A program made the position numbers and the translations under genes. Below, in pieces: positions 7,790 through 15,273 of a stretch of 52,781 nt of DNA (position 1 is the stretch's first letter; every line of letters begins with the position of its first letter). The notes beneath the pieces are model-generated. The model did not search any database, was not told the origin of the DNA, and worked only from the letters and a program-made list of their open reading frames with translations. Source of the DNA: JBBKWH01 sp041165345. GTDB taxonomy: Bacteria; Pseudomonadota; Gammaproteobacteria; Pseudomonadales; Moraxellaceae. The stretch lies in NCBI GenBank assembly GCA_041165345.1, contig JBEANQ010000001.1:1-52781 (forward strand), read 5' to 3'.

Positions 7790-9091
7790 TTAATGCTGGA
7801 TATATTCCACCCGTTTCGCCAGCGATTGATGCGGCAGGTATGCACCCGGTACCAGCCATGCAATCACTTGATCGCGTACCGCAGGGTGGTATTGCAGCTC
7901 AAAATGGTTGATGCCATAAAACACGGCTTTGCGTTGTTCGGGAACGCGCAACTGATAGCTGGGGTTGTCGTGTTCACCCAAGGCACTTTTGACGCTGACC
8001 AAATAATCGCCAATGGCCTCACGGGTGCGTGAGGTGCTAGGGCCGCTTTCGAGCGTGCCTGCCAACAAGAAGGTTTTGACGCTTGAGGGCAGAGGGGCAG
8101 GTTTGCGGGTGTCATCAAATTGGCCGCGACGTGCCTCAAGGTGTTCCCAGTCGTCATCCCGCACGCTGCCATGCCGCAGGTCAATGACTCCTGCGCTGCG
8201 AATATCACCCAAACGAGCCAGCGCACCAGCAAATGGCAGCCGACCCAACCGGTCTTGCAGCATAAAGCCCAAGCGCTCTAACACTGCACCATGATGCGGT
8301 GATCCAATACACACCAAGTTGTCACAGACCGACGGCCAGTCATGGCCCATTTGTTTGCCATAAAACAGCGCACTGCGTGAGACTAAACCGCCCATGCTAT
8401 GGCCGATTAAGTCGATGTCGGTGATGTAGGGGTTTTTATCAATCAGTTCTTGCAGCAAGTTGGCATAGCTACGGCCATTTTGCGAGATACGGCGACCGGT
8501 GTTGTAGTTGAGGTATAGCACGGTGGTGCTGGGTTGGCGGTACAGCAGTTGCTCGCCCAAGCCGACACTTTCGCCCGGATCCCAGCTTAAATGATTCATG
8601 CACAGGCCATGCGCCAAAATCACCACGCGTCCGCGGACTTCACCGCGTTGCGGCTGGCCGTAGCGGTCATAAAACATCATCGGTAGCGCCATGGGGTTGC
8701 GCATCCGAATCAGATGATCTCCGGCCACTCCATTCAGCACACCCACCAAAAAATGCAGCGCAGGCGTAAGCGGGCGGCGTTTTTGTGATGGGCTGAGTTT
8801 GTTGACGGTGCGCAGGGTCAGTGCCAAACCAGTGCCGTAGTGTTCGGTGGCGTCTTTGATCAAGCCATAGATTCGACCGGTTAGGCCACGGTTCCAGCGT
8901 TGCTGATGTTGTTCGCTATGCAGGCCAAGGGGACGCAAAATGATTTCACGATGAATGGCCTGCACCAAGTCGGTCACACCCGAAATACTGGTCGTTGCCA
9001 GTTGCGCCAGCCCTTCAAGCACGTCACCTTGTGTAGGTGGCGCGCGATGCAGGGTACAATAAGGCTCGTGCAACGGGGTCAGGCTAGGCAT
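7790..9091 (-). CDS. Alpha/beta hydrolase (lipase-like, GHSMGG)
   Basis: A 433-residue alpha/beta hydrolase. The nucleophile elbow GHSMGG has Ser232, preceded by an oxyanion-hole strand VVILAHGLCMNH (about residues 156-167). GGDGW-type acid residues are not obvious; a late ERKAVFYGINHFELQYHP segment supplies a plausible catalytic His. This pattern resembles the PGAP1/DUF676-like group of bacterial hydrolases. About 110 residues precede the hydrolase core with no signal peptide, so it is probably cytoplasmic or membrane-associated; the substrate is unknown. The start at 9091 is supported by AAGGAG six bases upstream; another ATG at 9096 is out of frame. A strong promoter with an inverted repeat lies upstream. 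Confidence 0.85.
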   Translation of the reverse strand: MPSLTPLHEPYCTLHRAPPTQGDVLEGLAQLATTSISGVTDLVQAIHREIILRPLGLHSEQHQQRWNRGLTGRIYGLIKDATEHYGTGLALTLRTVNKLSPSQKRRPLTPALHFLVGVLNGVAGDHLIRMRNPMALPMMFYDRYGQPQRGEVRGRVVILAHGLCMNHLSWDPGESVGLGEQLLYRQPSTTVLYLNYNTGRRISQNGRSYANLLQELIDKNPYITDIDLIGHSMGGLVSRSALFYGKQMGHDWPSVCDNLVCIGSPHHGAVLERLGFMLQDRLGRLPFAGALARLGDIRSAGVIDLRHGSVRDDDWEHLEARRGQFDDTRKPAPLPSSVKTFLLAGTLESGPSTSRTREAIGDYLVSVKSALGEHDNPSYQLRVPEQRKAVFYGINHFELQYHPAVRDQVIAWLVPGAYLPHQSLAKRVEYIQH

Positions 9092-9130
9092 GACATACTC
9101 CTTCGGGGTGTGAGTCCATTCACATAATTG

Positions 9131-9176
9131 GTGTACGTTCGTACACTCAATAGCGTTTTAATGCCAACTTTGTCAA
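9131..9176 (-). promoter_or_regulatory. Promoter with 7-bp inverted repeat upstream of the hydrolase
   Basis: On the minus strand TTGACA (9171-9176) and TATTGA (9147-9152) form a sigma-70 pair with an 18-base spacer. Directly downstream of the -10, over the expected start of transcription, lies a perfect inverted repeat GTGTACG-TT-CGTACAC (9131-9146). Its location and symmetry suggest a repressor operator, for example of TetR type; no cognate regulator gene is adjacent. Confidence 0.55.
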
Positions 9177-9362
9177 GTTCAACCTTGGTATAACCTGCTT
9201 TGATGTTCATTAACGGCATAAATTGTCGGACGTTTGGCGAAAATAAGCTGAACAGACAGTCATTTTTGGCTGTTTTTGCGCTAAGTTGAAGCAAAAGTTG
9301 GCACGCTTGCCACCGGATGGCGCTGGGACTGCACCGTCATGGGATGTATTAACGAGGATGAG

Positions 9363-9956
9363 ATGGGTATGCAGCTGATTTATATTCACGGTCTCAATAG
9401 CGATCATTTATCGATTAAAGGGCAAATGCTGACGGATTGGTGTGCAAAACGTCGACCAGACATCAGCGTGCTACGACCCAACCTGAATATGCCTCCACTG
9501 GAGGTGATGGCGCTGTTGGCACAATTGATCGCCCAAGACCCCAACACCGCAGTGGTGGGCAGTAGTTTAGGTGGTTTTTTTGCGACGGCGTGTGTCGCTC
9601 AATATGGCGTGAGGGCTGTACTGGTTAACCCCAGCGTGCGACCCTTTGAGTCAATGCAGCGCTTCTTTGCAGATGGTGCAACCGAGCATGTGACCGAGAC
9701 CGGCTGGCGCATGGTGCCGTCGCAATTTGATGACCTCCGCAGCATGTTTCATCCCGTGCCGTGCCACCCTGACCGCATGTTGGTATTGCTTAAGCAAGGC
9801 GATGAAGTGATTGACTACCGCATTGCGCAGTCTTATTACGGCCAAACGGGTGCGCAAAGCCCCATGATTATTGAAGTGGGAGGCGATCATTTTATGCATG
9901 ATATGGACCAAAAAATTCCGTTAATGATCGACTTTTTGTATGGTACGCGGGATTAA
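9363..9956 (+). CDS. yqiA: YqiA/YcfP family alpha/beta fold esterase
   Basis: A 197-residue small alpha/beta hydrolase of the YqiA group. It opens MQLIYIHGLNSDHLSIKGQ, has the nucleophile elbow GSSLGG, the segment VLVNPSVRPFE, and a C-terminal GGDHFMHD supplying the catalytic Asp/His. E. coli YqiA shows esterase activity on acyl thioesters, but its physiological role is not settled. The ATG at 9363 has GAGG five bases upstream, better placed than alternatives at 9339 and 9369. The gene precedes parE, the same order as yqiA-parE in enterobacteria, with 109 bases between. Confidence 0.9.
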   Translation: MGMQLIYIHGLNSDHLSIKGQMLTDWCAKRRPDISVLRPNLNMPPLEVMALLAQLIAQDPNTAVVGSSLGGFFATACVAQYGVRAVLVNPSVRPFESMQRFFADGATEHVTETGWRMVPSQFDDLRSMFHPVPCHPDRMLVLLKQGDEVIDYRIAQSYYGQTGAQSPMIIEVGGDHFMHDMDQKIPLMIDFLYGTRD

Positions 9957-10065
9957 GCCCGTGTGGTTGTGCGCCACATAGACTGACGAACCCCTCAACC
10001 GTTGTTTTGGTATAGATGCATCGTTGTGCTGCATCTTGTTGTTTGAATCAAGGAAACCCCACGCC

Positions 10066-11946
10066 GTGACCCAGTACACCGCCCAGTCGCTTGAAGTTCT
10101 CTCTGGCCTTGATCCGGTTCGCCGTCGGCCGGGCATGTACACCGACACCAGCCGACCCAACCATTTGGCGCAAGAGGTGATCGACAACGCGGTCGATGAA
10201 GCCTTGGCGGGTCATGCCAACCATGTGGACGTGACCGTGTACAAAGACGGCTCGTTGTCGGTACAAGACAATGGACGGGGCATGCCGGTTGATATTCACC
10301 CTGAGTACGGCCAAAGCGGCATCGAAATTATCCTGACCAAACTGCATGCGGGTGGCAAGTTTTCGACCGATAACTACCAGTTTTCTGGCGGTTTGCATGG
10401 CGTGGGGATTTCGGTGGTCAATGCCTTGTCCACGCGGGTTGATGTGACCGTACTGCGCGGCGGCAGCCAATACCACATGGCGTTTGAACATGGCGAACGG
10501 GTCACTGACTTGGCGGTCAAAGAGGGCTTTCCTAAACGTCAAAGCGGCACGATGGTTCGGTTTTATCCCGACGCCCAATATTTTGACTCACCCAAATTTG
10601 CCATCAAAGCCTTAAAGCATAACCTCAAAGCCAAAGCGGTATTGGCAGCGGGTTTGAAGGTCACGTTTTTTGATGAAGACAGCGGCGAAAAAATCGTCTG
10701 GCAATTTGAAAACGGACTGGTCGATTACCTCAAAGATGAGCTACAAGGCCGCGAAACCGTACCGATTGAGCCGTTTACCGCGCAAGGTCAAGCCGAGCGC
10801 GCCGCCTGTGAATTTGCGCTGTGTTGGTCGGCAGAAGGCGGCGACAGTGTGCAAGAAAGCTACGTCAACCTGATTCCCACTGCGCAAGGCGGCACGCACG
10901 TTAACGGCCTACGCACCGGCACAACCGAAGCCATGCGTGAGTTTTGTGAGCTACGCAACCTGTTACCGCGCAATCTCAAGCTGTCGGCAGATGACGTCTG
11001 GGACGGCGTTAATTTTATTTTGTCGCTTAAGTTTCAAGAGCCGCAGTTTTCCGGACAAACCAAAGAGCGGCTATCTAGCCGTGAAGCCGCGCCTATTGTG
11101 CAAAATATTGCCAAAGACGCGTTTAGCTTATGGCTTAACCAAAACCCTGAAGTGGCCGCCCAATTGGCCGACATGGCAATTGCCCGTGCCGGACGGCGCT
11201 TAAAAGCCGCCAAAAAAGTCGAGCGCAAAAAAATTGTATCGGGGCCTGCCTTACCGGGTAAATTGGCCGACTGCTCCGGCGGCACGCGTGAGCAAACCGA
11301 GCTGTTTTTGGTTGAAGGCGACTCGGCGGGGGGCAGTGCCAAACAAGCCCGCAACCGGATTTTTCAGGCCATCATGCCGTTGCGGGGCAAAATTTTAAAC
11401 ACGTGGGAGGTCTCTGCTGATGAAGTGCTGGCCTCGCAAGAAGTCCATGACATTGCCATTGCCATTGGCGTAGACCCTGGTAGCGACGACTTGTCTGAAC
11501 TGCGCTATGGCAAAGTATGTATTTTGGCCGACGCCGACTCAGACGGTTTGCACATTGCTACCTTGCTGTGCGCGTTGTTCGTCAAGCATTTTCCAGCTTT
11601 AATTGAACACGGCCACCTGTTTGTCGCCATGCCGCCGCTGTACCGGATTGACGCGGGTAAAGAGGTGCATTACGCCCTTGATGACGATGAACTCAAAAAT
11701 ATTTTAAAGAAGCTCAAAAGCAAAGCCACGCCACAAATCACCCGCTTTAAAGGCTTGGGAGAAATGAACCCAAATCAACTGCGCGAAACCACCATGGATC
11801 CCGACACTCGCCGTCTGGTGCAGTTGGATTTGGACGACCATCACCACACTGATGGCTTGCTTGACAAACTGTTGGCAAAAAAACGTGCGGGTGATCGCAA
11901 AATCTGGCTAGAAGAAAAAGGCAATTTGGCCGATGGAGTAGGCTGA
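10066..11946 (+). CDS. parE: DNA topoisomerase IV subunit B
   Basis: A 626-residue ATPase subunit of topoisomerase IV, which decatenates daughter chromosomes with ParC. The GHKL ATPase domain has VIDNAVDEALAGHA, DNGRGMPVDIHPE, and GGLHGVGISVVNAL; the TOPRIM domain has LFLVEGDSAGGSAKQAR and ILADADSDGLHIATL; the C-terminal FKGLGEMNPNQL motif follows. The EGDSAGGSAKQARNR segment (the quinolone-relevant region of ParE) looks canonical. The start is taken as GTG at 10066 because VTQYTAQSLEVLSGL aligns with the family N-terminus; AGGA lies 11 bases upstream. An ATG 14 codons further upstream adds residues with no family match. The partner parC is at 30.8 kb. Confidence 0.97.
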   Translation: MTQYTAQSLEVLSGLDPVRRRPGMYTDTSRPNHLAQEVIDNAVDEALAGHANHVDVTVYKDGSLSVQDNGRGMPVDIHPEYGQSGIEIILTKLHAGGKFSTDNYQFSGGLHGVGISVVNALSTRVDVTVLRGGSQYHMAFEHGERVTDLAVKEGFPKRQSGTMVRFYPDAQYFDSPKFAIKALKHNLKAKAVLAAGLKVTFFDEDSGEKIVWQFENGLVDYLKDELQGRETVPIEPFTAQGQAERAACEFALCWSAEGGDSVQESYVNLIPTAQGGTHVNGLRTGTTEAMREFCELRNLLPRNLKLSADDVWDGVNFILSLKFQEPQFSGQTKERLSSREAAPIVQNIAKDAFSLWLNQNPEVAAQLADMAIARAGRRLKAAKKVERKKIVSGPALPGKLADCSGGTREQTELFLVEGDSAGGSAKQARNRIFQAIMPLRGKILNTWEVSADEVLASQEVHDIAIAIGVDPGSDDLSELRYGKVCILADADSDGLHIATLLCALFVKHFPALIEHGHLFVAMPPLYRIDAGKEVHYALDDDELKNILKKLKSKATPQITRFKGLGEMNPNQLRETTMDPDTRRLVQLDLDDHHHTDGLLDKLLAKKRAGDRKIWLEEKGNLADGVG

Positions 11947-11950
11947 TTTT

Positions 11951-12006
11951 TTGTTGGTGTGATGATCATGTACGCCATCAACAACAGAGGCTAGCCCCTG
12001 TTGTTG
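11951..12006. other. Two mutually exclusive hairpins between parE and the Cys-rich peptide gene
   Basis: CAACAACAG (11979-11987) can pair with CTGTTGTTG (11998-12006), or its first part can pair with TTGTTGGTG (11951-11959) upstream. Neither hairpin has a clean T-tract on the plus strand. It lies between convergent genes and is probably a processing or termination structure. Confidence 0.45.
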
Positions 12007-12023
12007 GGTACGCAGCAGGCGGC

Positions 12024-12200
12024 TTAGTGCTGAGGCTGTTCGGTTGTGGACGTGGTATGAGTGTCATGGGCATCTTTTTTGTCGCAGCAACCCATGGGCT
12101 CTTTTTTACAGCAGCAGCAATCGGCCATTTTTTCAGCAGCATAGGCGGTTGAGCCAAACAAGCACACAAGGGCGAGTGATAACACCAGCGGTTTTTTCAT
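12024..12200 (-). CDS. Short exported Cys-rich peptide, probable metal binder
   Basis: A 58-residue protein. Residues 1-21 form a signal peptide (MKKPLVLSLALVCLFGSTAYA), so the mature chain is about 37 residues and periplasmic or exported. It contains the cluster CCCC (residues 28-31), then KKEPMG, then CC (38-39), then His45, His48 and a terminal His58, with little room for a folded domain. Such a Cys/His-dense chain suggests soft-metal binding. The start has GGAG eight bases upstream. It is transcribed from a promoter with MerR-type geometry and is divergent from a MerR-family regulator, which strongly suggests metal-induced expression. I do not recognise a named family; the metal is unknown. 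Confidence 0.85.
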   Translation of the reverse strand: MKKPLVLSLALVCLFGSTAYAAEKMADCCCCKKEPMGCCDKKDAHDTHTTSTTEQPQH

Positions 12201-12265
12201 CGCAAAAACTCCAAAAAGAGAGGGATCATCCGTGGCAACGGCTGTCTGTATGTCGCCACAAACAC

Positions 12266-12297
12266 ACCCTAAACCTTCAAGCCCACTTGAGGGTCAA
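12266..12297 (-). promoter_or_regulatory. MerR-type promoter/operator of the Cys-rich peptide
   Basis: On the minus strand -35 TTGACC (12292-12297) and -10 TAGGGT (12266-12271) are 20 bases apart, too long for normal sigma-70 use. The spacer is filled by a near-perfect dyad at 12273-12294: ACCCTCAAG, TGGG, CTTGAAGGT (one mismatch). Long spacer plus central dyad is the hallmark of promoters activated by MerR-family proteins, and the layout resembles that of copA or zntA promoters. The predicted start is about 60 bases before the peptide gene. Confidence 0.75.
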
Positions 12298-12398
12298 GTC
12301 AGGTTTACATTTCGTCACAGACCGCTTGCCAGTCTGACCATGCGGTGGTGTAGGGTAAAAATCTGAGTGTATTGATCCGATCAATAGGAGGTGGAGAC

Positions 12399-12863
12399 GT
12401 GACGTTATTAAAAATTGGTCAAGTCTCAGCGTTGGTGGGTGTGCGTGCCAGCACCTTACGATATTACGAGTCTTTAGGGTTTATTCATCCGGTGGTTCGC
12501 CATGACAATGGCTATCGTTACTACTCGGCTGACGTGATTCAAAAAATTGATTTTATTAAAAAAGCACAACAGATTGGCTTCTCGCTGGCTCAAATTGATA
12601 CGATTTTAAATCTGAGAAAAGCGCAGCGCTCTCCGTGTTCATTGGTGAAGCACTTACTCGACGAAAAAATCGACCATCTTGAAGCGCAAATTCAGCAGTT
12701 AATCAGCAAAAAACAAGATTTACTGGCCTATCAAGCGGTGTGGCGTGAGCAACGAGAGCTGTCGTTGCAACGGGCGAAAGAGTGCCCAGAGATTCTTTGT
12801 CATTACATTGAGGGCATCGAAAAAACCCCAGAGGATCTGATCGTCACATCAGTATCTAGATGA
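12399..12863 (+). CDS. MerR-family metal-type transcriptional regulator
   Basis: A 154-residue MerR-family activator. The winged helix DNA-binding domain (LLKIGQVSALVGVRASTLRY, then RHDNGYRYYSADVI) is followed by a dimerisation coiled coil (about residues 85-125) and a short C-terminal effector region. Cysteines at 80 (SPC), 129 (ECP) and 134 (LCH) fall in the places where MerR (82, 117, 126) and ZntR-like proteins bind metal, so soft-metal sensing is likely; the exact metal cannot be read from this. The start is GTG at 12399: AGGAGG six bases upstream is the strongest ribosome binding site here, whereas the upstream ATG at 12372 has none. It is divergent from the Cys-rich peptide gene. Confidence 0.9.
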   Translation: MTLLKIGQVSALVGVRASTLRYYESLGFIHPVVRHDNGYRYYSADVIQKIDFIKKAQQIGFSLAQIDTILNLRKAQRSPCSLVKHLLDEKIDHLEAQIQQLISKKQDLLAYQAVWREQRELSLQRAKECPEILCHYIEGIEKTPEDLIVTSVSR

Positions 12864-13086
12864 TCTGTTCTTGAATGGTTTGGGGGCGCTGACCGTGTGG
12901 GTGAGTGCGGAGGAGGTCATTTTTTCTGAATTGAATCAATGGCAGATAAACGATGTCGGTTTGATGACGAAAGGTGTTTGAGTGGGTGTTTAGATACGAA
13001 ACTCTGCATGACCATCAACAGAATGTTACACGAAGGTCTGACTACAGTGAGGGTGTACTCACCGTGTAGACGAGGTTGCATCAAGC

Positions 13087-13515
13087 ATGAAAATTCAAGT
13101 CCGTCATGATAACCATATCGAAGGCAGTGCCCGCTTGATTGAACACGTACGAGAGCGTCTGACCCAAGATTTCGACCGTCAGAGTGACCGTATTACCCAT
13201 CTGGAAGTCCATTTTAGTGACGCAAACGCCGCAAAACACGGCGAGCATGATAAAAAATGCATGATTGAAGCGCGTCCTGCTGGCTTTAAACCCGTTGCGG
13301 TGACGTGCAAAGGCGACACGGTCGATCAGGCGTTTGAAGGCGCGATTGACAAACTACACCACTTACTCGAACACACCTTTGCCAAAGCCAATGGCGCACG
13401 ACATGTGGACAGCCCTGCATGGGAGGACGAGAGCGCAGGGTCGGTTGATGCGTTGTTGGACGAAGAAGAGGCGCTACAAGAAGCCGGCGTGATGCTGCTC
13501 GACAAACCTGCGTAA
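13087..13515 (+). CDS. hpf: Ribosome hibernation promoting factor, HPF/RaiA family
   Basis: A 142-residue protein. Residues 1-100 match the HPF/RaiA fold (sigma-54 modulation protein): KIQVRHDNHIEGSARLIEHV, then THLEVHFSDANAAKHGEHDKK, then VTCKGDTVDQAFEGAIDKLHH. It would bind the 30S decoding region and promote inactive ribosomes. The last 35-40 residues are acidic and unstructured-looking (WEDESAGSVDALLDEEEAL), beyond a short HPF but without the dimerisation domain of long HPF. It lies alone, not in the usual rpoN-hpf-ptsN cluster; Moraxellaceae and relatives often carry such a solitary copy, as far as I recall. A two-hairpin terminator region follows the stop. Confidence 0.9.
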   Translation: MKIQVRHDNHIEGSARLIEHVRERLTQDFDRQSDRITHLEVHFSDANAAKHGEHDKKCMIEARPAGFKPVAVTCKGDTVDQAFEGAIDKLHHLLEHTFAKANGARHVDSPAWEDESAGSVDALLDEEEALQEAGVMLLDKPA

Positions 13516-13530
13516 GCATGATTGTCCCCT

Positions 13531-13581
13531 GCCGGAGGGTGTCCGGCTTGCACAGCGTCCGGCCTTTTGGCCGGATTTTTT
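13531..13581 (+). terminator. hpf terminator with an alternative upstream hairpin
   Basis: TCCGGCC-TTTT-GGCCGGA followed by six T (13558-13581) is a strong intrinsic terminator. Just upstream lies GCCGGA-GGGTG-TCCGGC (13531-13547). The four arms are interchangeable in pairing, so the first hairpin could in principle compete with the terminator. Confidence 0.85.
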
Positions 13582-13621
13582 ATTGCCGCCGCAAAAAAAT
13601 TGTGCATCAAAAAATGTGCAT

Positions 13622-13664
13622 AAAAAAACGGATACAAGCCACGTCCACCGAGAACTTGTATCCG
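13622..13664 (-). terminator. Intrinsic terminator for the 13720-14811 gene
   Basis: Read on the minus strand, a 10-bp perfect stem CGGATACAAG ... CTTGTATCCG with a 16-base loop is followed by seven T. Between it and the gene stop lie three more small hairpins: GGGG-TTAT-CCCC, the palindrome CACGCGGCCGCGTG (13691-13704), and CCGG-TTCG-CCGG. Confidence 0.85.
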
Positions 13665-13719
13665 TATCAAACCGGCGAACCGGAAAGCGTCACGCGGCCG
13701 CGTGTCGGGGATAACCCCA

Positions 13720-14811
13720 TCAACAAAACGTTAACGTGCCATAGCAGTTATCGACGGGTTGTTGCTGAAGATCAACCGCCGCTAAGTTGACAGTTCCGCC
13801 AAATAATCCCCCAACTGCTTGGGTGGTGGTCAAGCGAATCGATTGATCGGTCACAATATTGGCTACTTGCACATTAGGTAGGTTAATCCACCAGCCTGTT
13901 TGCGCGGCGGCTGTGTCAAATGCTCCTGTACTGGTGGTCTGCCAGATCAGATTGGTTTTTTGCATCGACAAATACACATCGGTGCTGGCAGTTGTACCGG
14001 CAGAGTCTGCTGACAACAAAATTTGGTGAATATTGGTCAGAGGAATACTGTTCATGTTGACATTAGAGAGTGTCAGCCCCGCAGCTTTTGCGCTCATGCC
14101 AGTCAAGCTTAAAGTGCTGGCACGATTTAACAGATAGCTTTGAGTATGACTCGCGACGGTGGCGGTGGTTGGGCCAATCACGCAACATGCCCCCAAAAAT
14201 GTCACGCCCACGTCGGTCAGTTGCGCATTGGTGACATTGACCGTGAGTGCGCCACTTAAGCTGCTAATGCCGGTGTCATCTGTCAGGCTACTGGTGTTGG
14301 TATTGGTGCCAATGGACAACAGTCCCAGCAGGCTTTCTGCACCAAACCGAATACCCACAAACTCACGGGTTGAGGCGCTGGTGGGGTTTTTAATCGCTAG
14401 CTCAATAAAGGGGTTGGTAATCACTGCGTCGCTTGCGGCGTACTCGCCATTAACAGCTGTTGAACCCGTTAGGCTGACATTCGATAAGCTAATGTCACAG
14501 CCAGTACCTTTGTCCCCGCCACAGCCCAATTGAATATTGGCTGCATTGAGGTTGAGGTTCATCACGGCTTGTAACCCTAGTTTGTAAAACCCAACGTTGT
14601 TGGTAGTAGAGCCATCAATTTTATTGGTATTGCCCGATTCACCGGGTGCAATGTAGGTCAGATTCAGCAAGGCTTGCCCTGTGCTTTGACTAAGCATCTG
14701 ATCATCTAGCGGCAACAGTACCGCATGTGCATGTGCGCAAATACTCCAGCCTAAAGCCAGACCTAATCGACGCCAGACAGAGCCAGCGGACACCAACCAA
14801 TGTTGTTGCAT
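13720..14811 (-). CDS. Exported beta-rich surface protein with LDD..LS..TGQ motif
   Basis: A 363-residue exported protein. A signal peptide (residues about 1-30, ending AHAHA) is followed by LPLDDQMLSQSTGQAL, a short N-terminal signature that I associate with large beta-rich exported proteins of Pseudomonadales (DUF6160-like); the family name is tentative. The rest is Thr/Ser/Asn/Gly-rich with many alternating hydrophobic strands, as in beta-solenoid or surface proteins. Cys pairs (GCGGDKGTGC, ACC, and CYGTLTFC at the C-terminus) could form disulfides. The start at 14811 has GGAGG about seven bases upstream; an upstream in-frame start would put basic residues before the signal peptide. The function is unknown. 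Confidence 0.75.
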   Translation of the reverse strand: MQQHWLVSAGSVWRRLGLALGWSICAHAHAVLLPLDDQMLSQSTGQALLNLTYIAPGESGNTNKIDGSTTNNVGFYKLGLQAVMNLNLNAANIQLGCGGDKGTGCDISLSNVSLTGSTAVNGEYAASDAVITNPFIELAIKNPTSASTREFVGIRFGAESLLGLLSIGTNTNTSSLTDDTGISSLSGALTVNVTNAQLTDVGVTFLGACCVIGPTTATVASHTQSYLLNRASTLSLTGMSAKAAGLTLSNVNMNSIPLTNIHQILLSADSAGTTASTDVYLSMQKTNLIWQTTSTGAFDTAAAQTGWWINLPNVQVANIVTDQSIRLTTTQAVGGLFGGTVNLAAVDLQQQPVDNCYGTLTFC

Positions 14812-14837
14812 GACCAACCTCCGTGTCCATGCCGTGT

Positions 14838-15128
14838 TTAAGGGCGCTCTGGCGGGGTGGGTTGATCTGGTACAAACATCAATGTGCAATGTCCAGCCAG
14901 TGTGCCTGAAGGGGTGTCTAAATGAACAGCATCGCCTTGCTGGTGTGCGTCACAGGCGGCTTTAAAGTGTTGATGCGAGGCCGCAGAAGGACGTTGCTCA
15001 TGGGGTGGGGGAGTTCTGCCTTCAGGACGATGCTCACCTTGTTGTGGAAGCTGCTGACAACCAGCCAACGCCAACATGGGCATCAGTAAACCCATTGTGA
15101 ATGATGCAATTGAACGAGTGCTTTGCAT
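14838..15128 (-). CDS. Small His-rich lipoprotein beside the two-component system
   Basis: A 96-residue lipoprotein: signal peptide ending LALAGC (Cys about residue 24), then a Gln/Pro/His-rich linker, then a short conserved-looking C-terminal domain FKAACDAHQQGDAVHLDTPS followed by GTLAGHC. The spacing AC-x6-GD-x-V-x4-TP-x-G-x4-GxC is shared by small periplasmic proteins near BaeSR-like systems in related bacteria, by my recollection, so two cysteines may form a disulfide. The ATG at 15128 has GGAG nine bases upstream; an earlier ATG would add 22 residues before the signal peptide. It is divergent from the histidine kinase, suggesting that it is a sensor accessory or a target of that system. 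Confidence 0.75.
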   Translation of the reverse strand: MQSTRSIASFTMGLLMPMLALAGCQQLPQQGEHRPEGRTPPPHEQRPSAASHQHFKAACDAHQQGDAVHLDTPSGTLAGHCTLMFVPDQPTPPERP

Positions 15129-15273
15129 AACGGCAGCTCCATGAGCGGTGTAAACCTTAAGGCTCACGCTAAAAGCTAAAGGTGGAGAAAGCATGAATAC
15201 ATTTGCACTTGCCAGTTGCTGTAGAGATAGGCATGTTGGATGCTGAACCGGTTGCTAAAAGGCTTCTTTCTTC

